The translations under genes and the position numbers were made by a program. A DNA stretch of 7,880 bases from Butyricicoccus sp. OM04-18BH (GTDB taxonomy: Bacteria; Bacillota; Clostridia; Oscillospirales; Butyricicoccaceae), in the NCBI RefSeq assembly GCF_003481705.1, contig NZ_QULN01000018.1:8291-16170 (forward strand), read 5' to 3'. Within the stretch, counting starts at the first letter, position 1, and each line of letters begins with the position of its first letter. Under the pieces are notes generated by a model, which ran no database searches, was not told the DNA's origin, and worked only from the letters and a program-made list of their open reading frames with translations. This document shows positions 1 through 6,443 of this stretch, in pieces.

Positions 1-7
1 CTTCCCC

Positions 8-23
8 GCCGCCGGACGGCGGC
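8..23. repeat. Short GC-rich inverted repeat at the window edge
   Basis: Six-base arms GCCGCC (8-13) and GGCGGC (18-23) flank the four-base loop GGAC. No T-run follows on either strand, so it does not look like a complete intrinsic terminator. It lies upstream of the promoter at 55-83 and may belong to the gene to the left. Its function cannot be told from the window. Confidence 0.3.
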
Positions 24-54
24 AATTCTCCCCCACCGTGAGTGCAGCCTCCTC

Positions 55-83
55 TTGACTGGTACAGCCTTTTCTGCTATTCT
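55..83 (+). promoter_or_regulatory. Sigma-A promoter with extended -10 for the Cys-rich gene
   Basis: The -35 is TTGACT (55-60, five of six consensus bases), followed by a 17-base spacer and the -10 TATTCT (78-83, four of six). The bases TGC (75-77) just before the -10 form an extended -10 (TGn). Transcription would begin near position 90, giving a leader of about 60 bases that contains the hairpin at 100-127. Confidence 0.65.
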
Positions 84-99
84 TGAAATACAGAGTACC

Positions 100-127
100 G
101 CGCCGCCGTTCCGCTTTCTGGCGGCGC
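100..127 (+). promoter_or_regulatory. 5' leader hairpin ahead of the Cys-rich gene
   Basis: Eight-base all-GC arms GCGCCGCC (100-107) and GGCGGCGC (120-127) enclose a 12-base loop. The hairpin falls in the predicted leader and ends 12 bases before the likely Shine-Dalgarno at 140-143, so the ribosome binding site stays open. It could stabilise the mRNA or be a protein target. No known riboswitch class is recognisable. Confidence 0.4.
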
Positions 128-152
128 CAGAAAGAAAATGAGGCGTATCACT

Positions 153-518
153 ATGAAAATCGACGGAAATGAACTTGCCATCCTGCAAAATGAGCTCGAC
201 CAGCAGGGCTTTAAGGACGAGGCGCTTAAGATCAAGCTGGAATTCCTGCGTCAGGTGCGTGAGTCCGGCGACCACTGCCCCTGCAAGGAGGCCTGCCGCC
301 ATCACGGCAACTGCTTCGAATGCGTGACCATCCACCGCGGCCACCGCGACCACCTGCCCATGTGCCTGTGGGACATGGTAAACGAGCGCATCGCCGCTCT
401 CAGCCACATCACCGAGGGCTCGCTCCATGCCTATGAAGCGCGCGTCAAGGCCGAGCGCGAGGCCGCCGAGGCGCAGGGCTGCACCGGCGGCTGCGACAGC
501 TGCGGCGGCTGCGAATAA
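153..518 (+). CDS. Small Cys/His-rich, probably metal-binding protein of unknown function
   Basis: This is a 121-residue protein from the ATG at 153. An in-frame ATG at 138 would add five residues, but GAGG at 140-143 sits nine bases before the ATG at 153, so 153 is preferred. Residues 1-38 are a charged helical segment. Residues 41-71 hold a Cys/His cluster (C42, C44, C48, C54, C57, C71, with H50, H51, H61, H64, H67) that ends in LPMC. This pattern (CxC, then GxCxxC, then HR and LPxC) resembles the small clostridial zinc-ribbon-like proteins of the DUF6485 type; that match is from memory and moderate. A helical stretch (about 72-108) follows, then a glycine-rich tail with C110, C114, C117 and C120. 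Ten cysteines in 121 residues suggest zinc or iron-sulfur binding, and the tail may be a second metal site. There is no signal peptide or membrane segment, so it is cytoplasmic. It stands alone between its own promoter and terminator, so context gives no function. Confidence 0.75.
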   Translation: MKIDGNELAILQNELDQQGFKDEALKIKLEFLRQVRESGDHCPCKEACRHHGNCFECVTIHRGHRDHLPMCLWDMVNERIAALSHITEGSLHAYEARVKAEREAAEAQGCTGGCDSCGGCE

Positions 519-554
519 AATTCCACCCGAAATCTGCACGGTTTCGCCAGTCTC

Positions 555-590
555 AAAGGCTCACTTCGGTGAGCCTTTTCTTTCTTTTTC
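555..590 (+). terminator. Rho-independent terminator of the Cys-rich gene
   Basis: The ten-base arms AAAGGCTCAC (555-564) and GTGAGCCTTT (569-578) pair perfectly around a TTCG loop closed by C-G, the very stable UUCG tetraloop arrangement. A T-rich tract (579-590) follows. It lies 36 bases after the stop codon and separates this gene from the trkA promoter. Confidence 0.9.
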
Positions 591-662
591 TGTATTTATT
601 CGGATAAATCGGGAAAAATATCTGTATTTCGTTAAAATGTTTTCAGAACTGTGCTCTGCATA

Positions 663-691
663 TTGCTTTTTCTGCGCCGAAAGGCTATAAT
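663..691 (+). promoter_or_regulatory. Promoter of the trkA-trkH operon
   Basis: A perfect -10 TATAAT (686-691) lies 17 bases after a weak -35 TTGCTT (663-668; TTG conserved). Transcription would start near 698. The resulting leader of about 87 bases can form two hairpins. Stem GGGCGA/TCGCCC is at 705-710 and 716-721. Stem GGCGGA/TCCGCC is at 729-734 and 751-756. The leader is too short and lacks the conserved blocks of the ydaO-type c-di-AMP riboswitch that often precedes potassium transport genes in Bacillota. Confidence 0.7.
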
Positions 692-784
692 CCAATAGTA
701 ACATGGGCGAGGTATTCGCCCGGCAGGCGGCGGACGCTTCATCGGAGCTCTCCGCCACTCAGTATAAAAGATCGGAGGCGCAGT

Positions 785-2146
785 ATGCGCATCATAATTG
801 TAGGCTGCGGCAAGGTAGGCTCCGCACTGGCGGAGCAGCTCTCCGCAGAGGGGCATGATCTGACGCTCATCGACCTGTCCGAACGGCGTCTGGAGGAGCT
901 GACCAACCGTCTCGACCTCACGGCTGTTGCCGGCAGCGGCACAAGCTATCAGGTTCTGCTCGAGGCGGGCGTGCAGGACACCGACCTCGTCATCGCGGTC
1001 ACGACACACGACGAGATCAACCTTCTCTCCTGTCTGATCGCCCGAAAGGCTTCCGACTGCCATGCGATCGCGCGCGTGCGTGATCCGCAGTATGTGGCCG
1101 ATCTCGGCTTTATCCGCGACGAGCTCGGTATTTCCATGGCGATCAATCCCGAGCTTTCGACCGCCCGCGTCGTTTCCCGTCTGATACGTTTTCCGTCTGC
1201 GATCGGCGTCAGCACGTTCGCACGCGGCCGCATCGAGCTGCTCGACGTCCGCATTCCGGCTGAGTCCCGTCTGGAGGGCATGGCGGTATGCGAGGTCAAT
1301 CCCCTTCTGCGCACCAATGTGCTGCTGTGCATGGTCCGCCGCGGCGACAAGACCTATATCCCCAAGGGCGACTTCATTCTGCACGCGGGCGACGACATCA
1401 CGGTCATTATCCCCCCGAAGGAGCAGAAGTTCTTCTTCGACCAGATCGGCGTGCCGAGTACGCCGATCAAGACCGCCATGCTCGTCGGCGGCGGCAAGAT
1501 CGCCTTTTTCCTCGCGAGGATCCTGCTCGATTCCGGCATTTCGGTCAAGATCATCGAAAAACGTCTGGAGCGCTGTGAGTTTCTGTCGGAAAAGCTGCCT
1601 GCGGCAACCGTTATCCACGGCGACGGCACCGACCGCGAGCTGCTCGACGAGGAGGGTCTGTCCTCCTGCGGCGCGTTCGCGTCCCTCACCGGCATGGACG
1701 AGGAGAACATCCTGCTCTCCCTGCACGCCGGACGTCACTCTAAGGCTCGTCTGTTCACCAAGGTCAACCGCGTGAACTTCGAGGAGGTCATTTCGCACCT
1801 GCCCATCGGCACCATCGTCCGCCCCAAGCAGACCACCGCCGAGCTTATCGGCCAGTACACCCGCGCCATGCAGAACTCCATGGGCTCGAACGTCGAGACG
1901 CTCCATCAGCTCGGCGGCGCGGAGGCGCTCGAATTCCGTGTCGCGGCGCACCATCTGACCGGCGTTCCGCTTCAGGATATGCCCATCCGCCCGGATGTGC
2001 TGCTGTGCTGCATCAACCGCAAGGGCCGCCGCATCATCCCGCGCGGCCACGACGAGCTTCAGAAGAGCGACACCGTTATCGTCGTCTCTACCCGTCAGGG
2101 CATGAACGATCTGCAGGATATTTTCTTGCCGCAGGAGTCACAGTAA
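785..2146 (+). CDS. trkA: TrkA, NAD(H)-binding regulatory subunit of the Trk potassium uptake system
   Basis: This cytoplasmic 453-residue protein gates the potassium channel-like transporter TrkH by binding nucleotides. It shows the full duplicated TrkA architecture. RCK-N domain 1 (about 1-125) carries the Rossmann loop GCGKVG at residues 7-12 and the acidic D30 at the end of the second strand. RCK-C domain 1 is at about 138-222. RCK-N domain 2 (about 229-350) has the loop GGGKIA at 235-240, E258, and GDGTD at 279-283. RCK-C domain 2 is at about 367-449. The length fits TrkA of the two-tandem-unit type (about 450-460 residues) rather than the half-length KtrA/KtrC. GGAGG at 774-778, six bases upstream, sets the start. 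The stop is immediately followed by the trkH ATG, so the two subunits are co-transcribed and probably translationally coupled. Both Rossmann loops keep their glycines, so both sites could bind nucleotide. Confidence 0.95.
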   Translation: MRIIIVGCGKVGSALAEQLSAEGHDLTLIDLSERRLEELTNRLDLTAVAGSGTSYQVLLEAGVQDTDLVIAVTTHDEINLLSCLIARKASDCHAIARVRDPQYVADLGFIRDELGISMAINPELSTARVVSRLIRFPSAIGVSTFARGRIELLDVRIPAESRLEGMAVCEVNPLLRTNVLLCMVRRGDKTYIPKGDFILHAGDDITVIIPPKEQKFFFDQIGVPSTPIKTAMLVGGGKIAFFLARILLDSGISVKIIEKRLERCEFLSEKLPAATVIHGDGTDRELLDEEGLSSCGAFASLTGMDEENILLSLHAGRHSKARLFTKVNRVNFEEVISHLPIGTIVRPKQTTAELIGQYTRAMQNSMGSNVETLHQLGGAEALEFRVAAHHLTGVPLQDMPIRPDVLLCCINRKGRRIIPRGHDELQKSDTVIVVSTRQGMNDLQDIFLPQESQ

Positions 2147-3592
2147 ATGAATTTTGCCATTGTTCGCTACCTGATCGGCTGGATGCTCGGTATCGAGTCG
2201 ATTTTTCTGCTCCTCCCGGCGCTGACCGCCGTCATCTACGGCGAAGCAGAGCTTCCGGCTTATCTGACCGCGGCCGCCATCAGTCTCGCCGGCGCGGCGC
2301 TCCTGTGCCACAGAAAGCCGAAGAACACCCGCTTCTACGCCCGTGAGGGTTATGTTACGGTCGCGCTGTGCTGGCTCGTCCTCGCGGTCATCGGCGCGCT
2401 GCCGTTTGTCCTGAGCCGTGAGATCCCGTTTTTCATCGACGCGCTCTTCGAGACGGTTTCCGGCTTCACCACGACCGGCGCGACCATTCTCGGCGACGTC
2501 GAGGCGCTCAGCCACGCCTCCATGCTCTGGCGCTGCCTGACGCACTGGGTCGGCGGCATGGGCGTGCTCGTGTTCATGCTGATCGTGCTCCCGCTCGCGG
2601 GCGGACAGACCATCTTCCTCATGCGTGCGGAAAGCCCCGGCCCCGCGGTCTCCAAGATGTCGCCGCATATGCGCGACACCGCGACCATCCTGTACGCGAT
2701 CTACTTCGGTCTGACCGTGCTCCAGATGATCCTGCTGCTCATCGGCGGCATGCCGCTCTTCGACGCGATCTGCGTCTCGCTCGGCACGGCCGGTACGGGC
2801 GGCTTCGGCAACTGGAACGATTCCATCGCGCACTACAACAGCGCGTACCTCCAGAACGTCATCACGGTCTTTATGATCCTGTTTGGCATCAATTTCAGCG
2901 CCTATTTTCTCATCCTCACGCGCAAATTCCGTCAGGCGTTCCGCATCGAGGAGATCCGCGTCTATCTCGGCGTCATTTTCGTATTCGCCGGGCTCATCGC
3001 CTTTAACGTGCGGCCGATGTTTGGCTCGCTGCGCGAGAGCTTCCATCACGCCCTGTTCCAGGTCGCGTCCATCATCACAACGACCGGTTTTTCGACCGTG
3101 GATTTCGACCGGTGGCCGACGTTCAGCCGCGCCCTGCTCGTGCTGCTGATGTTCATCGGCGCGTGCGCCGGTTCGACCGGCGGCGGCATAAAATGCTCGC
3201 GCATCCTGCTGCTCGGAAAGAGCGTCAAGAAAGAGATGATGTGCCTCATCCATCCGCGTCTCGTGCGCGTCAACAAGATGGACGGCCAGCGCGTCCCGCA
3301 TGAGGTCATGCGCTCGATCAACGTGTTCGTCGTTGCCTATGCGTTCATCTTCATCCTCTCGCTGCTCATTATATCACTGAACTGTGAGGATCTCGTGACC
3401 TGCTTCACCTCGGTCGCGACCACGCTCAACAACGTCGGCCCGGGTCTTTCGCTGTGCGGCCCGACCTGCAACTTCGACTTTTTCCCTCCGCTGAGCAAGT
3501 GCGTGCTCATCTTCGATATGCTCGCCGGCCGTCTGGAGCTGTTCCCCATGCTCCTGCTGTTCACGCCTGGCACCTGGCAGAGAAACAAGTAA
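2147..3592 (+). CDS. trkH: TrkH, potassium-translocating membrane subunit
   Basis: This 481-residue integral membrane protein forms the potassium permeation path of the Trk system. Four pore-loop repeats are visible. P1 has GFTTTGA (106-112), P2 has GTAGTGGFG (213-221), P3 has TTTGFS (311-316), and P4 has NNVGPG (428-433). The central glycines of the selectivity filter (G111, G218, G314, G431) are all present. The segment ACAGSTGGGIK (339-349) matches the conserved intramembrane loop that acts as a gate in TrkH. The GRLE motif (461-464) and a short C-terminal tail are also typical. The family's length is about 480 residues. The Shine-Dalgarno AGGAG (2133-2137) lies inside the end of trkA, nine bases before the start, which abuts the trkA stop. 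A terminator follows directly, so the operon has two genes. The longer pore repeats and the full-size TrkA partner make Trk more likely than KtrB, with which it shares the fold. Confidence 0.95.
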   Translation: MNFAIVRYLIGWMLGIESIFLLLPALTAVIYGEAELPAYLTAAAISLAGAALLCHRKPKNTRFYAREGYVTVALCWLVLAVIGALPFVLSREIPFFIDALFETVSGFTTTGATILGDVEALSHASMLWRCLTHWVGGMGVLVFMLIVLPLAGGQTIFLMRAESPGPAVSKMSPHMRDTATILYAIYFGLTVLQMILLLIGGMPLFDAICVSLGTAGTGGFGNWNDSIAHYNSAYLQNVITVFMILFGINFSAYFLILTRKFRQAFRIEEIRVYLGVIFVFAGLIAFNVRPMFGSLRESFHHALFQVASIITTTGFSTVDFDRWPTFSRALLVLLMFIGACAGSTGGGIKCSRILLLGKSVKKEMMCLIHPRLVRVNKMDGQRVPHEVMRSINVFVVAYAFIFILSLLIISLNCEDLVTCFTSVATTLNNVGPGLSLCGPTCNFDFFPPLSKCVLIFDMLAGRLELFPMLLLFTPGTWQRNK

Positions 3593-3595
3593 AAC

Positions 3596-3645
3596 AAACA
3601 CCTTCCGCGATGGTCTCAGCCGTTTCGGAAGGTGTTTTTTCTTTA
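3596..3645 (+). terminator. Terminator of trkAH, possibly bidirectional
   Basis: Twelve-base arms, AAACACCTTCCG (3596-3607) and its exact complement (3626-3637), enclose an 18-base loop. The T-run TTTTTTCTTT (3635-3644) follows and begins four bases after the trkH stop. On the other strand the stem is followed by a T-rich stretch (TTTGTTTT), and no better stem was found between 3646 and the flippase stop at 3710. The hairpin may therefore also end the convergent flippase transcript. Confidence 0.9.
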
Positions 3646-3709
3646 GGCAATGCCGCATAATCGAACAAGAGCGATAAAGCGCCGCGGCTTTCATTGTGCG
3701 GTGCTGCTT

Positions 3710-5161
3710 TTATTTTCTGATGCGGCGCAGGACAGCCTGCACCTCTTCCCTGCCCTCGCCGGAGGCGATGATGCAGACGGCGTAGACCGCCGCGCCGACC
3801 ACGCAGGCGAGCGCGAGCCGCAGAAGATTGCCGAGCGGCAGCAGCGTGCACCCATAGGCCGCCGCGCCGCAAAGCGCTGCGGAGACGATGATGCGCACGA
3901 CCGAGAGCGTCGGCACGCGGAACAGGAAGCGCGAACGGACGCGCACACAGGTGATGAAGAAATAGGACGCGAAGGCCACGATCGAGCCGAGCGCGCCGCC
4001 CGTAAAGCCGAGCGCCTTGAGCAGCACGATGCTGCTGACGACCTTGATGCAGGCCGCGATGGCGCTGTTCTGCAATACGTGCACGGTCGCCTGCTCAAGC
4101 TCGTAGGCCTTGTTCGCGTACTCGGTCAGGCCCATGAACAGCATAGCGAGCGCCGTGTAGGCGATGACAGGCGCGCCGGCCTCATAGCCCTTTGCGAACA
4201 GGAAACGCGACATCGGGAGCGAGACTGCGGTCAGACCGGCGACCGCCGGGACGGCGATGAGCAGGTACAGGCGAACGCCCTGATCGAGCAACGGCTTGGC
4301 GGCAGCCTTTCCGCCGTCGCGCCACGCGCGGAGCACCGCCGGATAAACGCCGCGCATGATGCCGACCGAGATCATGGTGAACAGGCCGCTCGCGATCGAG
4401 TTGTTGGTCGAATAGTAGGCGTACAGCACATCTCCGTAAAAGCCGACCACGAGATATTTGTCGATCTGGTTGAGCAGCGCGACCGAGATCGAAACACCCA
4501 TCAGCGGAACGCCGTACTTGAGGAAGCGGCTGAGCAGCGGTCTGGAGAAACAGCGCAGGCGGACAATGGCCGGAAGGCCGAGCGCGAATACTGCGCCGAC
4601 GGCCGCTACGCCGTCCGCGATCGTGTTCGCGAAGATCGCCGGGAACGCGGAAGGATAATTCGACTTGCCGCCGACGAGCGCGAACGCGACCGCGAGCTTG
4701 AGCGAGGCCGAGGTCAGCGACCAGAAAATCGACGCCTTGACGCGGCCGAGCTGAATGAGCGCGGCGTTCAGCACCTGAAACGCGGTATACGAGCAGAACA
4801 TCAGCGCGCCGCCCCAGTAAAGCGTATTGCCCGTTACAGCTGCCGTGATGCCGCAGCCTGCCGCGACGATCACGCACAGACCGAGATAAATGGTCGAAAC
4901 GGTCGAAAACAGGCCGCGCCCGCTGTCCGCGCGGTATTCCTCGCCGACATAGCGCGTCGCGGAATTCGCCATCCAGCCGGCAAGGATGAGGTAGATCAGC
5001 TGCACGGTCGTGTTGGTCAGGTTGAAGCCGGTGACAGCACCCTCGACGAAGATATGCGTATAGAGCGACGAGCAGGCTATGACGAGCAGACCCTCGACGA
5101 CCTTCGCCGGCAGGAACATCATCGCATCCCGTGTCATGGTATTTTTGGAGGACAAGGTCAT
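3710..5161 (-). CDS. Wzx-like polysaccharide/lipid-linked oligosaccharide flippase (MOP superfamily)
   Basis: This 483-residue, very hydrophobic protein has about twelve to fourteen predicted membrane segments. The MOP superfamily (Wzx, MurJ, SpoVB and MATE proteins) moves lipid-linked sugars or drugs across the cytoplasmic membrane. Wzx-like features include the N-terminal segment with FLPAKVVEGLL (residues 16-26). At mid-protein, the second half begins with GVPLMG and continues into NQIDKYLVVG (231-240), a hallmark position in oligosaccharide flippases. The C-terminal end is short and charged (EEVQAVLRRIRK). The start is not certain. ATG at 5161 has a purine-rich GAGAGGG directly against it, whereas the TTG two codons later (5155) would have that same site at an ideal six-base distance. 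An upstream ATG at 5248 lies before the predicted transcription start and is rejected. No glycosyltransferase or other cell-surface polysaccharide gene is next to it, so its substrate cannot be inferred. A teichoic acid, capsule or other exporter role is possible. Confidence 0.8.
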   Translation of the reverse strand: MTLSSKNTMTRDAMMFLPAKVVEGLLVIACSSLYTHIFVEGAVTGFNLTNTTVQLIYLILAGWMANSATRYVGEEYRADSGRGLFSTVSTIYLGLCVIVAAGCGITAAVTGNTLYWGGALMFCSYTAFQVLNAALIQLGRVKASIFWSLTSASLKLAVAFALVGGKSNYPSAFPAIFANTIADGVAAVGAVFALGLPAIVRLRCFSRPLLSRFLKYGVPLMGVSISVALLNQIDKYLVVGFYGDVLYAYYSTNNSIASGLFTMISVGIMRGVYPAVLRAWRDGGKAAAKPLLDQGVRLYLLIAVPAVAGLTAVSLPMSRFLFAKGYEAGAPVIAYTALAMLFMGLTEYANKAYELEQATVHVLQNSAIAACIKVVSSIVLLKALGFTGGALGSIVAFASYFFITCVRVRSRFLFRVPTLSVVRIIVSAALCGAAAYGCTLLPLGNLLRLALACVVGAAVYAVCIIASGEGREEVQAVLRRIRK

Positions 5162-5186
5162 CCCTCTCTTTCGGTCAGATAAATCT

Positions 5187-5215
5187 ATTATAGCATATAA
5201 ATCGTGAAAAATCGA
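5187..5215 (-). promoter_or_regulatory. Promoter of the flippase gene with perfect extended -10
   Basis: Read on the minus strand, TATAAT (5192 to 5187) is preceded by TGC, an extended -10. The -35 region TCGATT (5215 to 5210) is weak at 17-base spacing, which is common when the -10 is extended. Transcription would start near 5180, leaving only about 19 bases of leader before the ATG at 5161. Confidence 0.65.
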
Positions 5216-5238
5216 CCGGTCCGGCGAAAGTCTCTGCC

Positions 5239-5280
5239 GAAAAGACAAAAGGGGCAGGGAACCCGTTGGTATCCCTGCCC
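5239..5280 (-). terminator. Terminator of the DUF3783-glycosylase-thioredoxin operon
   Basis: On the minus strand, nine-base arms GGGCAGGGA (5280 to 5272) and TCCCTGCCC (5260 to 5252) enclose an 11-base loop. They are followed by CTTTTGTCTTTTC (5251 to 5239). The stem starts 16 bases after the thioredoxin stop codon. It lies between that gene and the flippase promoter, so the two minus-strand units are separate. Confidence 0.85.
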
Positions 5281-5296
5281 GAGAGCTTCGAATTTT

Positions 5297-5602
5297 TTAC
5301 AGAAGCGCCAGAATGTCTTCCTTCGGCATCGCGCCGACCGCCTTGTTCGCGATCTGACCGTCCTTCATCACGACAAGCGTCGGGATGGAGACGATGCGGA
5401 ACTGCTGCGCCAGCTCCATCTGCTCGTCCACGTTAATCTTGCCGACCTTGATGTCGCTGCGCTCCTCCGAGATCTCGTCCACGATCGGAGAGACCATGCG
5501 GCACGGACCGCACCAGGTTGCCCAGAAATCGAGCAGGACCGGCTTGTCAGACTCGAGAACTTCGCTCTTGAAATTATCCTTTGTGATCGTAATGACTGCC
5601 AT
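5297..5602 (-). CDS. trxA: Thioredoxin
   Basis: This 101-residue cytoplasmic dithiol oxidoreductase reduces protein disulfides, using electrons from thioredoxin reductase. The active site WCGPC is at residues 30-34, inside LLDFWATWCGPC. The buried acidic residue D25 (D26 in E. coli thioredoxin), K55 in the central strand, and the cis-proline loop SIPT (P74) are all present, along with G90 near the end. The length is slightly under the usual 104-110 residues. An AAAGGAG Shine-Dalgarno (5618 to 5612) nine bases upstream fixes the ATG at 5602. Codons further upstream in the same frame run into the glycosylase gene and are not used. The gene follows the 8-oxoguanine glycosylase by 22 bases with no terminator between them, so it is the last gene of a three-gene operon. 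That places it in a plausible oxidative damage setting. Confidence 0.95.
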   Translation of the reverse strand: MAVITITKDNFKSEVLESDKPVLLDFWATWCGPCRMVSPIVDEISEERSDIKVGKINVDEQMELAQQFRIVSIPTLVVMKDGQIANKAVGAMPKEDILALL

Positions 5603-5624
5603 AAGAAACAACTCCTTTGATTTT

Positions 5625-6443
5625 TTATCTATTATTTTGCATTTCCAGCTCGTAAAAGAACGCATACTGCTGCATGACGCCCGCAAAGCCTCTGTACCGC
5701 GTCAGCGGAAAGCCTTTCGGATAGTGTGCGTCGAGCATCTGCCGGATATGCGTGTCGATGGGAAAGGCGTCGATATGGTGCAGGCCAAACAGACAAATGC
5801 ACTCCGCGACCTTGATCCCCACGCCGGTCAGCCGCAGCAGCTCATTTTTCGCGTCTGCGTACTTCATGCGAGCGACCTTTTCCAGATCGACCGCGCCCGA
5901 TGCGACCTGCCGCGCCGTCGCACAGATGTATTTCGCGCGGTAGCCGAGCCGGATCGGCGCAAGCTCCTCGGGCGTGCACTGCGCGAGGCGCTCCGCCGTC
6001 GGAAAGGCATGATAGACCTCGCCGTTTGCGCGCTGCCTTGCCTCTCCGAACAGCGTACACAGTCCATCCACGCACTTCGTGATGCGGGGAATGTTGTTCT
6101 GCTGCGAAATGATGAAGCAGATGATCGTTTCCCACAGCTCCTGCCGCAGGATACGCAGGCCGCTCCCCGTTTCGACCGCCGCACGCAGATAGGCATCCCG
6201 CTTTGCGACCTTGGATTTATAGCGCCCGTAATCGGCATTCAGATCAAAGTAATCGCGCCAGAATCCCTCAAATTCGTTCTCTGCGCAGGAAAACCGAACG
6301 GTTTCGCCGTTCTGCTCGATATCCAGCCATTTTCCGCCGGCGATCAGCGAATAACGCCCTTCTCCCTCGCGCCGAAAGCGAAAGCACTGGCCGGAACGCG
6401 CGATCTGGTCGATATTGAAATCCGGAATGACATATTCGATCAT
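5625..6443 (-). CDS. ogg: 8-oxoguanine DNA glycosylase/AP lyase, OGG1 family
   Basis: This 272-residue base-excision repair enzyme should remove 8-oxoguanine opposite cytosine and nick the abasic site. The N-terminal domain (about 1-95) contains GQCFRF (18-23), equivalent to GQSFRW of human OGG1. The helical core carries SQQNNIPRI (113-121), matching the SSNNNI segment of OGG1. The helix-hairpin-helix LTGVGIKVAECICLFG (205-220) is followed by DAFPIDTHI (225-233). K211 is the expected Schiff-base lysine and D230 the catalytic aspartate. Their 19-residue spacing equals that of K249 and D268 in human OGG1. The length is near that of bacterial OGG1 homologues such as the clostridial enzymes (about 290) and well below human OGG1. 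The start overlaps the stop of the upstream gene by four bases (ATGA), with GAGG ten bases before, so translation is probably coupled. An AlkA-like 3-methyladenine glycosylase is the main alternative, but the GQCFRF, NNI and K-D pattern favours OGG1. Confidence 0.9.
   Translation of the reverse strand: MIEYVIPDFNIDQIARSGQCFRFRREGEGRYSLIAGGKWLDIEQNGETVRFSCAENEFEGFWRDYFDLNADYGRYKSKVAKRDAYLRAAVETGSGLRILRQELWETIICFIISQQNNIPRITKCVDGLCTLFGEARQRANGEVYHAFPTAERLAQCTPEELAPIRLGYRAKYICATARQVASGAVDLEKVARMKYADAKNELLRLTGVGIKVAECICLFGLHHIDAFPIDTHIRQMLDAHYPKGFPLTRYRGFAGVMQQYAFFYELEMQNNR

Noticed and set aside
600..784. ydaO-type c-di-AMP riboswitch before trkA
   Set aside because: The leader is too short and I could not find the conserved purine-rich blocks or pseudo-symmetric fold of that class.
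632..2050. A 472-codon open frame on the minus strand across trkA
   Set aside because: It lies opposite trkA, whose domains are intact. Its translation is rich in Arg, Asp, Ala and Gln without motifs, which is the usual artefact of a GC-rich gene read on the other strand.
2138..3301. A 387-codon open frame on the minus strand across trkH
   Set aside because: It is opposite the certain trkH gene, highly charged and low in complexity, and has no recognisable domain or ribosome site.
3650..5182. A 510-codon open frame on the plus strand across the flippase gene
   Set aside because: Its translation is made mostly of Arg, Glu, Asp and Ala with no domain, whereas the minus strand encodes a coherent multi-pass membrane protein with its own promoter.
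5162..5248. Upstream ATG (5248) adding 29 residues to the flippase
   Set aside because: The extended -10 promoter predicts a start near 5180, downstream of that ATG, and the added residues are polar and unlike the family's N-terminus.
5603..5686. Upstream ATG (5686) adding 28 residues to thioredoxin
   Set aside because: It lies inside the glycosylase gene. AAAGGAG before the ATG at 5602 and the usual thioredoxin length favour the shorter form.
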